Assembly (NCBI RefSeq): GCF_047948215.1
Contig: NC_134456.1
Span: 196,986,034-197,050,033, forward strand
Reading direction: 5' to 3'
DNA length: 64,000 nucleotides
From: Lycorma delicatula
Lineage: Eukaryota > Arthropoda > Insecta > Hemiptera > Fulgoridae
Below the pieces are notes generated by a model. It was given only the letters and a program-made list of their open reading frames with translations, ran no database searches and was not told where the DNA came from. Position numbers and translations under genes: made by a program. Of this stretch, positions 13,895 through 24,896 are shown in pieces. The number at the start of each line of letters is the position of its first letter. The first letter of the stretch is position 1.

Positions 13895-14284
13895 GGTCTA
13901 AGAAGATTTTATACCATGCCCTATGTGAATCCAATATGAGATATGGACTTGTATAGTTCAGTGGAGCCCCAGATTACTTTTTAGCACAGGTTAGGTTATT
14001 GATAGCAAGGATTCAAAAAATCATAGTTGAGAGTACAAGTATAAAATTGCTGTCCTTTGATAATTCAGTGAAATTCGTAAAAATAACAGAATTCTATGAT
14101 CCTCAGATATTCAAATTGTTGAATAATTCCAATCATGGTCTGAGAACCACAACCTTGAGTTACCAGCCTAAACGCACAATACATGCTATAGAAAGAATTG
14201 TCCGGAGGAATTTGTGCCGGAAATGTTGAGAGGTGTAACTGAGGATTTACTGGACCCAAACAAGTATAAATTAAAAACAAATTA
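13895..14284 (+). pseudogene. Non-LTR reverse transcriptase C-terminal remnant
   Basis: Conceptual translation gives a segment resembling the thumb region of a LINE ORF2. It begins LRRFYHALCESNMRYGLV and continues through an APDYFLAQVRLL stretch and RIQKIIVEST. A later part (YDPQIFKLLNN, then YQPKRTIHAIER) reads on in the same frame to a stop near 14229, with the tail (PEMLRGVTEDLLDPNKYK) in another frame. In-frame stops and the frame change show a dead 5'-truncated copy. The clade cannot be assigned: there is no catalytic motif and the copy is short. Confidence 0.55.
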
Positions 14285-14538
14285 AAGTAATTCTACTTAT
14301 GTTGAACTGTCATTATCCAAGAGGCGATTTGGTTAGTAGTTTTTAATTATAATAATAACAAAAAAAGAAGGTAAAAGATTTTAGGTTAGGCAATTATTGA
14401 TAGTGTGTTATACGGTGTAATGTGTTGTATTATACATATATACGTTATGTTATATATGGTATAATAAAGTGTATTGAATTGTGCATAACATTATGATGTA
14501 TTATATTATTATCATTCCATACATAAGTTATATGTGTT

Positions 14539-15170
14539 TACTTCCTTATATGAAGAAAGGAAGTATTGTAATCGCGAAATATAAAATATTGTAATCGGTT
14601 TTTAAATTTCAACGGTAGTATCCATTTTGACCATCCCTGAATCCAATTTGACTAGTTTCGGAGTGACGTCTGTACGTACGTACGTATGCATCTCGCATAA
14701 CTCAAAAACAATTACCCGTAGAATGTTGAAATTTTGGGTTTAGGATTGTTGAAACATCTAGTTGTGCGCATTCCCTTTTGATTGCAATTAACTGGACCAA
14801 AAGTGCCAAAAAAAGTCCAAAATCCAAATTGTTTTGGATTTTGGACTTTTTCTTAACTGAAGTAATAAGCCCTCATTGAGTGATTTTCAACGATATGTCA
14901 CAAGTGGTATTATTTGCATTGGTTCCAGAGTTATAGCCAAATTAAATTTTAATTATTGAAATATTTTAATTTTACAAGGGGAAGGCACATCGGCTCGAAT
15001 TAGACTTCATTTCCTTTTTTTAACTTTTTTTTTTAATTTAAATATATTGATTTATTAATAATTAATTATTTACCTCCGATTGAAAAAAAAATGAAAAAAT
15101 CTGAAGTTATTAGTGAAATATAATTTTATGTACTTTTCATTTTAATTCAAAAATGTTTACAGAGGCTAAT
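14539..15170 (+). repeat. Dispersed repeat, copy 2
   Basis: Same family and orientation as 6239-6860, with shared blocks in the same order from the leading TACTTCCTT hairpin through CCATCCCTGAATCCA and CATCTAGTTGTGCG to a T-rich tail. Here the 3' part from 14986 (CACATCGGCTCGAATTAGAC) is homologous to the T-arm of the tRNA-like sequence at 15233-15297 on the other strand. The repeat therefore seems to contain a degraded SINE 3' half. Confidence 0.75.
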
Positions 15171-15257
15171 AATTATTAATAAATCAATGTATTTAAATTA
15201 AAAAGAAAAAGTTTAAAAAAATGCTAGGTGTATGAAGTCGGATTCGAACCGATGTGG
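14986..15257. repeat. Inverted pair of tRNA-derived SINE 3' halves
   Basis: The arm at 14986-15067 and the arm at 15168-15257 are imperfect inverted copies of each other over roughly 75-85 bases. Each reads, on its own strand, a B-box-like block (GGCTCGAATTA degraded; GGTTCGAATCC intact), then ACTTCAT, a T-rich run, and TTTAAATA.ATTGATTTATT. About 100 bases separate the arms. The two SINE tails thus point at each other, so a transcript across the region would fold back. Confidence 0.7.
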
Positions 15258-15297
15258 GCATGGCTATGGATCCGACACGTTCTCACTTACACCACAT
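15233..15297 (-). other. tRNA-derived SINE head (tRNA-like relic)
   Basis: The minus strand carries an intact pol III B box GGTTCGAATCC inside a four-pair T-stem (TCGG / CCGA). The outer ends TATG and CATA could pair as an acceptor stem. The A-box region (GGTGTAAGTGAGAACG) is only a loose match. The middle does not fold into a good anticodon arm, so this is a tRNA-derived SINE head rather than a working tRNA gene. Confidence 0.6.
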
Positions 15298-15355
15298 AAC
15301 TATTTAAAAGACATAAAACAAGCTTAATATATAAACTAATATAAATTTCTGAAAC

Positions 15356-15390
15356 GGACACCACAAAAATTGTGATGAAATGTGGTGTCC
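15356..15390. repeat. Short perfect inverted repeat
   Basis: A 10-bp perfect stem, GGACACCACA and TGTGGTGTCC, with a 15-base loop, about 60 bases beyond the tRNA-like relic. It may be part of the same composite element. Confidence 0.6.
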
Positions 15391-15399
15391 ACTACAATC

Positions 15400-18249
15400 A
15401 TTTTTTCTTTAAATCAATATTTTTTTTATGTATCATATATGTAAAGAAACAAAAATTCAATGAATGTTATGTTAGCGACTGTGTATAATTCCATGTTACT
15501 AACTGCTAATTGTTAGCGTAGCCTAAGTATCAAAATTGTAAGATGGAGATTATGTGATAAAACTTTTAATGAATTGTAAAAGGTGTGTGTTACTACCGAA
15601 TGGTATTTTTAAGAAATCATTGATTGTAAAACTTTTCGTGTTACATTGCTTTCAGCAGCTTGGAAGCAATAATACTTATTTGTACTATTTTGTAAAATTT
15701 TACATGAAAATAAATGTAAAACCAAAATTATTATTATTTATAATTCATATGACTTAGAATTCAGTAGCAAACTTATGTGGGTGATAAATGAGCAAAGGAA
15801 AAGCCAGCTTGATTTTTATAGATTCCTACTGGAAATTGAACACATTGTTTCAAAATTTCAACGGTTTTCTTTTTATTCTTAATACTAAGGAATAGTTCAT
15901 TTATAATTGAAACAAACAAGAAAACTAAATTTTATGTTAGTTGTAGTTCATCATTAATAATGTTATTTTTTTTTTAAGATTTATTATAAATTATGAAATA
16001 ATAAAATCCTTAAAATCTAAATATTTAAAATCAGTAAAACTTGAACCATAAACTTTGAGGTTTTACAATGGTTTATAGCATTAATACAGATGTTGATCTA
16101 AGATCAGTAAAGACTTGCGTGTGTAAGTAAAAAGGAAAAACTATTCCCTTGTGAAAACCTGCTCTTTAAATTTTGCACGGAGATAAACAAGAAGCAGACG
16201 TCGAGCGTGCACTGAAGACGTTACATGATATCAGGAAAAAAACGGATATTTTCATCGTAAATCTCCCCGGATTTAAAGAAACAGGTCATTGAACTTAGAA
16301 ATTCATAAAATAAAAAGTCATATTCACTATTAAAAAAATTGTACCTTGGCTTACCTCAAGAAGTTAAAAGGTATTGTAAATTATTATATTTATCTCAATA
16401 AAAATAACTTAAAGAGTTTTATTGTAAAGAAAGTATCAATCATTTTTAATAGCGAAGTAAGATTTTTCAATTAATTTTCTTTAGATTACTATAGAATAAT
16501 TTTTAGTCATTATTTTATTTTAAAATTATTATATTATAAATACTATAACAACTATAAGATTGAATTATTTTGGTTTCCTTATTTTATCTTCAAAGTAACT
16601 ACAGTCTTACGTCAATTACAGTTAAATCATGATGAGGATAAGATAAACCTTGTAGCATTAGATAAATTCCATGCTTGACCGGGATTATACGTAACTTTGT
16701 TTTTTTTTGTACAAGCTGAAAAGGGGATGGATTAATGTCACTTTCTTCTACGTTTGCTTGTTTATATAAAGTTGGTCCTTTTATTTTTGTAATATAAAAG
16801 TGCTTTTTCTACTTTTCAAAGAAAAGTAATATTAAAAATTGTACATCAATAAAAAAGTTTTACATGTTGTGTTGCATATACTTGTAATAAAAGTCATTAA
16901 TATAGATGATTTGGTTACTTAAAGCAAATCATTTAAAATATTTTTATCGTAAAACTTTATCCTTAATATAAATTTATTTAACGGTAGTTGCCCCGTTGTT
17001 CTCAAAAAAAATACCGATATAGAATTTAATAAATGTATATGTATAGACATATATTTTTGAATTAGAAAAGTTTATATTTTCAAATTGATTTAAAAATAAC
17101 ATGTTTTAAGTGATGAAACTAACTTGAATAATTGCATTTATTGTAGACAGTGTTTAAAAGTAAACCTGAAAAATGAAATTATCAGCCTAACAATCATTAA
17201 AATTTTGTATAGTCACCGTATCAATAAATTCCATCTACTCTTTCTCAATCCTTTGGTATTCTATTTGACATTATTTTTATGCTTTTCCATTTTATAAAAA
17301 TGATCATTGTAAACTTTACATAAAATTTTTTAACATTGTGGTAAATTCTAAAAATCTAAATTTCTTCTCTTACGTTATAATTGCAAACGTAAAGATCAAA
17401 TCAAGAAAACTTTATAAAACAAGAAACAAGAAAACTTAGGATTATAGGAGAATAGAAACTTAAAAACACTCCCATGAGAAGTAGTAAATTTCTAAAGATC
17501 ATCCACTACGTTGAATTTTTATTTTTAGCCCGGTTCACGTTAGTCTAAAAAAATTAATTAAAATAAATGATGTAATGTCTTTAGTATTGTTATTAAACAG
17601 AATATTAATCATGAATATGTTCAAGCGCTCGATCAACCTCATTAGTTTGTCTAAAATAGATGTATATGGGTATTATTAACATATAGTCAAATAAATTCTT
17701 AATTATATGAAATTTTAAAGAGTTATTTGATCATTTTTTAAAATCGAAATGGAAAAAATTCTCACATTTGTCGCAATCATAAACTGTCGAAATCTGATGG
17801 GCTACAAACAATACGATTTATTTTTTCCTAACGTTATAAGCAATATTACTCATGAATGATGTAAAATACAATGAATATCTCTTGCTCTCATCTTTAAATT
17901 CAGTCAGTGCCCATTTTTATGATTTATTACAACAGAATTTATCTTAACATCCTAGTCTACTGTATTCCGTAAGCTACACCTCATTCGTAAAATATTAAAA
18001 TTGATAGGAAAGTGAGCAATATACATGAAATATATAGGTTATAAAATCCAAATCCACATAATATAAGTGAGATTTTTGCATCCATGATAATTTTTTTTTT
18101 TTTGTTTCTTACATGTATATACAAATACATAAAGCTACATACATAATATAATATATATATAAAGCAGACATAAATTCCAAATATAATATTTTTTTTTTTA
18201 TAATTCTTTTATAAAAGTATTTTATGAAGATGTCACTCGCATGATAAAC
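15400..18249. other. AT-rich stretch with one short open, codon-like patch
   Basis: Almost all of it is A/T-rich without signal. The exception is about 16163-16276 (+), where 36 codons are open and reasonably mixed in composition (GDKQEADVERALKTLHDIRK, then FIVNLPGFKETGH and a stop), preceded two or three codons upstream by a stop in the same frame. There is no ATG and no good splice acceptor, so a fragment of a transposon ORF1 is possible but I do not recognise it. Confidence 0.4.
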
Positions 18250-18655
18250 ATAGTGATTCAGGAGGAGAGGGAAATAATTTGGAAACTGATTCTACAGCTT
18301 GAAATAAGGAAAAAAATTCATGCAAACATATGTCCGAAAAAGCTTTGTTATTGAGTTACGGCTAGCGAAAAACTTCGTCCGGATTTCAGTCCACCCAGTG
18401 AAACGTCATACTTAAATATTTAAGACGTTATAAAATGGGTAAACTTGATGGTTTTTTTTTATTATATTTTTTTTATTTAAAAAAATGAATAAAACAGTGC
18501 CCAGAACGGTATTTCTCGTAGTTTTCATGATATCGAAGGTAAAACTCAAAAGTTCGGCAACAAAACACGTATTTTTTAGGTTTGAAGTACATTTTTCCTT
18601 ATTTCAAGCTCTAAAATCAGTTCTTAAATTTTCTATTTCTTCCTGAATTACTCTA
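18250..18655. mobile_element. MITE-like foldback element
   Basis: About 70 bases at 18250-18320 are repeated in inverted orientation at 18583-18655. Both arms read ATTCAGGA.GA, then AACTGATT.TA.AGCTTGAAATAAGGAAAAA on their own strand, with scattered mismatches and small gaps. The 260-base centre has no open frame. Length, terminal inverted repeats and lack of coding capacity fit a MITE or foldback element. A target-site duplication was not identified. Its centre shares a phrase with 9000-9050. Confidence 0.65.
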
Positions 18656-21600
18656 TATATTAAATAAATTATGCAATAACTGGTCTATTTCCGAATAAAT
18701 GGTTGCATGAAAAAGAGAGGAAATTGTTGCATGAGGAAATTTTAATTTTGAGTTATGTATTCGATATATGGGTAGCATTGTCACTAGAACTTTTGAATGC
18801 ACACATTTACTTGAATTTTAAGCAATAATGTTTAAGTTTAAGCAATATATATTTTCTCCAGCACATTAGAATTTTATATTTTTACGATAAAAATATATTA
18901 ATTGAAAGTTAATTTTAATTTTTTAAATTTGCTAATTTTACTTATTAATTCGTTTAAAATTCAAGAAGATATGACATAATAAATAACAAAATTATTTTTA
19001 ACTTACAGCATGCTGAAACTACCACTGCAATTTTAAAAATATGATGTAGTCTAATGCTAAAACTGAAATACCGATATGAAGAAGTTTTTTTTAAAACTAT
19101 TCCGTTGTTATTGAGAATACAGTAGTTATACTGAATACTAACAGATAGAAATCATTAATATGAATGAAATCATATTTATGTCAAGCGAAAAACTATTAAC
19201 ATAAAAAATCATAAAAAATCGTTAAATTTACCCGTAGATAAATTTATTGTTATTTTACCCTTGTTTCTCATATCCTTTTCGGCTTAAGCTTGAAACATGC
19301 ATACAGCCTGAAACTCACTCTGACACAACACGTGGCGTAAATGAAACAATTACTACCCGTTTACAAATCACGCTTGTTGGTATTTATCTGCTGTACTTTT
19401 AACGGGAACTGGTGAATCAACTTAGTTAATTTCACTTACTTAAAATAATTATTAAGATAATAATTTCATGAATAGAATAAGTACGAGCAAATACGGATGG
19501 ATTGTTCACTATTGACTTTTTACCTACACACAAACCCTTGTTTGCCTAACAATAATCATTTCTTGAAATAACGTAAGTTTTTAACACGCAGTAATATAAT
19601 TAAATTGAATTTTTTGCACCTTTTAAAAAGGATGAAGAGTAGAACTTACAAAAATTAATACCTTGTTTTCCATGTTTTTTTTATATTTGAAAATCTCCTG
19701 TTTATTTACTCATCACTAATCCTTCATGATAACATATAGGAACGTATTGTTTTGTATACCGATTAAGGAAAAAAACTTTGTATTTATTTATTTTATTTAT
19801 TTTTTTCACACTATAAATCCAAAAAGCAAAATAATTAAAGTAAATAATTTTAAGTTTTTATTTGTTTTCGTAGAGGATAAAATACTTTGTTATTTTACAC
19901 GACCACTTACAACCTGTGGGAGACCTTCAATAGGCATTAAACTTTACAAGGAGAGGTCGTAACTTTGATATAATCAAATATAGACACTTGAATGAGAAAG
20001 TGTTTATCTTATTATAAAGTTTTCTTCTGTACTTCATAATAATAATAATAATAATACTGGTTTACAAAATCATCGTTATCAATTTCCGTTTTTCAATAAC
20101 CGCTTCAAATTCTCTTACCTAAATTTCAGCGAACAATTCAGAAAATAGTCAATCCTTATTCTAAAAAAATCCCTTTTTTATCCCTAATACAGTACTATTG
20201 TTTTCAGAGAACTCTTGTTTCTTTGCCCTTTCTATGGGATTACGTTCTGTAAAGTCCACTAAGTTATCGGTTTATTAAAGTTATCACAGTCTCTTGTATT
20301 ATTCTCTCTGCAAATCCGTCTTTTACATTCATCTACGAATAAAGATTTTTTCTATTTATTTCATTCTTCACCTTTTCAGACTTTTAGTAAATATTAAACA
20401 TTTTCTGTTAATTTTAATTATCCATTATATCTAGATTTCTTTCTAAATTAAAAATAAAAAAGAGATAAAATAAACGAGTATAGAAAAAAATACAGATTTT
20501 CTACAAATAAATATCCTAACTACATTTTTAAAGAAACAAGTAAAAAGCATTGTTATCTATCTTTGCTTTCGCATTAGTTAAAACCATATCTGTAAGACAT
20601 TTTTTGATATTAAACATTTTTTTTTGCAAATATATTTTGTTAAGATAAGTATTAATAATAAACAACAAAATAAAAAGCCAAAAGAAAACAAGAACTTATA
20701 AAAACATTTTTCATAGATTCGTTAAACACGTTTTTATACGTTAATTTTATTCTCTAAATGGATAATTTTTTTAAATATAAAAATAAAGATTAGAGACTGA
20801 AATACAGCCTTACCTTATTTATTATAACTGGAAAAAGCTGTTATGTATATAAAATATACCATCTGACTAAATATAAAATGACAAACTCGTTAAAATTCTC
20901 GGGAATAAAATATTATTTGTTTCATTATAATGAAAGATTAAACATCTCTAAAAAATTACTGAAAAAAAGTACTTAAAGTAAAATAATTCAATCAATAAAG
21001 TATTTCTTAGCACTACCAAATATTTTTAGTATAAAAAATAAAATTTTCTAGCGTTTCTTAAAATAAAATAATCTTATCAGGCCATCAACTGAATGAAATT
21101 AACTTTTTACAGATTTAGTGATTTTTCTGTATAAAAAGTGAACCAAATATTGGACTGCTTTAAAAACAAAATTTATTTTATTTAAAAAATGTACCAAAAA
21201 AAGTAAAAATAACTAATCTTGTTTTACGTAAAAATTGTATCTACTGTATTTACTGTATCTATTGTATTTTACTGTTGTATCTATTATTAAGTATGTATGA
21301 AATTATTACTTCAATTTTAATTATTGAAATTTATATTATTGTGAAAATTATTTATAAAATGATCTCATATCTACTAAAAAAAAAAGGAACCCCTTAGAAA
21401 CGGTTTCATCTACGATTACATTAAATAAGCAAGTTACACAGAACCGAATATAAAAATTAATATTTAAGCTGTTCAAGAAAAAAAATAAGTTTATTTACGG
21501 TACAATTTGAATTAGATTTTGTTTAAATAAAAACAAATGAATAAAAAAAAACATTGACATTTAATTTATGCCGCAAAATTGAATGTGATAAAAAAGATTA

Positions 21601-21749
21601 TATGAAACCGTTGAAAGAAAAGTAAATACGATTATTTTCAATGACGTAATATTTCCAGTTGGTGGAATGAGAATTATTAAAACAGATTCAGTTTGTTAGT
21701 GGAAGGAAATATAAGCTTTACAAAGAATAAATTACACTGCATATTTCGT

Positions 21750-21753
<4 letters not shown>
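18656..21753. other. AT-rich stretch, no gene seen
   Basis: Only A/T-rich sequence with short chance frames and a short (ATA)n run at about 20037-20055. Nothing was recognised as coding or RNA. Confidence 0.5.

Positions 21754-21785
<32 letters not shown>
21754..21785. repeat. Poly(A) tract
   Basis: An uninterrupted run of 32 A residues. It could be the tail of an old retroposed insertion on the plus strand, but no recognisable body precedes it. Confidence 0.9.
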
Positions 21786-21788
<3 letters not shown>

Positions 21789-24274
21789 TATGGTGACATA
21801 GTAATGGTTACTAAAAAGTTAGTCGTTATTATGAAAAGGTGTATTCAGAAATTTTATGAATCATCAAACCTAAGCGGTTCAATGCAGGCAGTCTAAAATA
21901 GGAATGATTGTCCTTGCAACAATTGTTCTTGTCAGGGATTGCAAGTTGACATGTAGCAAAGAGGAAGGATATTGTTCTGTAAAAAAAAAAAAAAAAACAA
22001 CAAATCGTTTCCTGAGCTTGATCTACTCCCCCTGGAGTCTGATGTAAGAAAGAGAAAGGGAAGTGGTACCCTCTTTACCATCTCCACCGCTAAATCCCCA
22101 AACCCCTTGGCCCGCAACTGCCGCAGCGCAGTCAAGCAACAAACTCTTTATGTCTAGATAGACTTGAATCCGTTGCGGTATCAATAAACAGAACAGACGT
22201 CTCTAAAATATAATGTATCGAATAATCCATACCGACTAGTCATCTGAGAATTTCTTTCTTATCAACAGGGAAAAAATTTTATGCATTCATTAAATACATC
22301 AGCAATGCAAATTATCTCTTCCAAAAAAACTGGTGCTAAACGTTTAAATTAATACCTCTATCCTTATATTTTAAAAAAATTATCGATTTGATAAATTTAC
22401 TTTTAGCCAGATTTTTAATTAAAAAATGTTATGCCTTCAACATAACAAAGCTGATTATTATGATAGTAAAATTGTACAATACTTCTTCTTTACTGAATTT
22501 CGTGAAATTAAAAATAACTAACTAAATGATTTACCTATTTAATCTCAGCAATAATTTTAATTTATTTTTAACGTAATCAATTGGCCGAAAGAAAGCTTTA
22601 GATGCATTAAGATTTTTAACAGAAATTGTATTAAAATGATGGGTTCATTTTCTCTGGAAGCCTAAATATCTATATTTTTATGTGATTCTTTACCTTGCAT
22701 AAAATATTACTTCTATATAACTCCTTGATACTTCTAAAGATAAAAAACTATTAGAATCCATTTTTAGTGTGTATATCTTTTTAAAAACGAAAGCAAACTT
22801 TTTATTGTCAACACTTGATATCAAAGTTAGTTACGTTATTTAAAATATATTAATAAATTTTCAGAACACTAAACATGAATTAAATTTTTTTTATTTATTG
22901 ATTTATATTGAAAACCTTTGCACTTTCGTGTGCAAATGATAATTGTAGTTTTAAGAAGTAATTTTAACTGCTTAACAGTAATTTTACATAAGTGGAAAAA
23001 AGCAACTTGCTGAACAAAAAACCAGAAATAAAGAAAAAAGTAGAAATGGGCAATAAGAAATTATAAATACATATCAAAAATAATGAAGAAGATCAAGGGA
23101 TTACGTAAGTATAAAATTATTCTGAAAGAAAGAGGAAGGTGAACAATATTAGATTGATGAAAACGTCGTAATTTAGGACAGTATGCGAATAATGAGGAGG
23201 GACTGATTTCTCTGGAATTGCGTATAAATGTTAAGTAACCAAATATATTTTTAAAAAATAAAAGCTAATTTTAATATATTTAAATCATTTAAGAATTTTT
23301 ATAAAGACATTTTTCACTCAATGGATAGGAAATAGCCTCAAAATAGATCCATGAGTATAGTTACCCCACCGAAAACGAGGACGCAGTAACACAACTCTAA
23401 ATGTCTGTACATCCTTAGCACAGATCTATTAATAATAGTCAAGTCATGATTGATAAAATACTAGCGGGGAGAATGGGGTCAAGAAAAGAGGAAATACATT
23501 GTAATTGAGAAATCCGTCGCTTTTTACCTATAGATTTACTACAAATACACAAAGGTTCCACGAACCTAACCTCTTACAAAAAATTAGATACCTTTAACCA
23601 GCAAGGGAACTGATAACCAGCTCTACTGATTGAGAACGTTGCTTCCTTAATGAAAATCCTCAAAATTACCCTGTCTTCAGAACTATGTGACCTGAAAGTA
23701 ACTAACATTTCAGCTTTACCCAATCCGGAAGCTAATGTACTGAGAATACTAATATCATGTTCTCACAAAATTTATTTAATCCAATGTGTATATGTATATA
23801 TATATTTTTTTCATAATAGAATTTCTAATAATAAGCAGTTTTAGTTCATTCAAAATCAAATATGACAGAATATTGGTTTAAATTATAAGTACATTTTTTA
23901 TTAGTAATCATACAATATTTATTTTTCATTCCTTTCTATTCTGATGATTGGTTCTTTCTGAAAAACTCAACAGAAGATTTTTAATTACTAAAGAATTTCA
24001 ACTTCCTCTTTCTTTTATAATTTTTGTCCTCCCTTTTCTTCTGTTATCAGATTAGTTAGTGACTGGTCATTTTGAAATAAGTCTCACTGTTACGAAAATC
24101 AGAAAAATGACTGCAAAAAATTAGGAACAACCTGTTTACTTCTTTTCAAAAATCTCTTCAATAAATTTATTTTTTATCACCTTCGTTCTATTAATCCAGC
24201 GAATTTTTACTGTTGCAAGCAATTTATTATAGATATATTCTCTGTATTTTTTCCGGTGTTTTTATTTCTTACAG
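21786..24274. other. AT-rich stretch with a small GC-richer island
   Basis: The island at about 22005-22165 is much richer in G and C than its surroundings and is open in one frame on each strand (21972-22157 plus, 21932-22135 minus). Its left edge is a run of 17 A. It is probably a transposon fragment, family unknown. A second less AT-rich part (23330-23720) has no interpretable frame. Confidence 0.4.
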
Positions 24275-24346
24275 ATCGATGGTCAGGGATTGTATACCAT
24301 AAAAAGTGGAACCGTAAAAGTACATCCAGTCTGTGAAACGCCTTAA
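24275..24346 (+). CDS. Weak candidate 3'-terminal coding exon
   Basis: A pyrimidine-rich tract ending TTTATTTCTTACAG is followed by 23 open codons (IDGQGLYTIKSGTVKVHPVC, ETP) and a TAA. A CACAATAAATTC sequence near 24511 could serve as a poly(A) signal. Against this, a second frame is also open over nearly the same length and nothing is recognised in the peptide. Chance can produce such a short segment, so this is offered only as a candidate. Confidence 0.2.
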   Translation: MDGQGLYTIKSGTVKVHPVCETP

Positions 24347-24839
24347 TATTGTAGATTCTTGTGGTTAATTCGTCCACCATTCATAATAATTAAGTGGAAA
24401 GAAGAAATTATTGTTAATGATTTTTAAGGAATTTTTCTGGCTTTTACTGAGAAGATTCAATGTTTAAAACTTTTTTCGCTTTCATTTCCTGTTCAAAAAA
24501 TTTACTTTCACAATAAATTCTCATTTTTCTCTTTGCTAAAATGATTTTCATTATCCATCTATTTCTGTGAGTATACTTAACTAATTTACAAATTTAAAAT
24601 TATCTGTTCGTCATTACTCTACGTGTGTAAGTTTGTCTCTTTTTGTCAGATTTCAGTATTAGGTTTTAGTCGTGTTTGGTTATTTTCTGAATTCATTTCA
24701 TACAATAACCAAATACAAATTAAGTTTTGCAGTTTTTTTGATAAGATAAAATGTTTCTGCCAATAAAATATCCTAATTTTTTTTTGTTGTAATATTCATA
24801 ATAATTCCAAATTTAAAATTTTTCCTTTTATTTATACGA

Positions 24840-24896
<57 letters not shown>

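Noticed and set aside
15233..15297. A functional tRNA gene
   Set aside because: The B box and T-stem are good, but the A box and anticodon arm are poor and the sequence is joined to a SINE-like tail.
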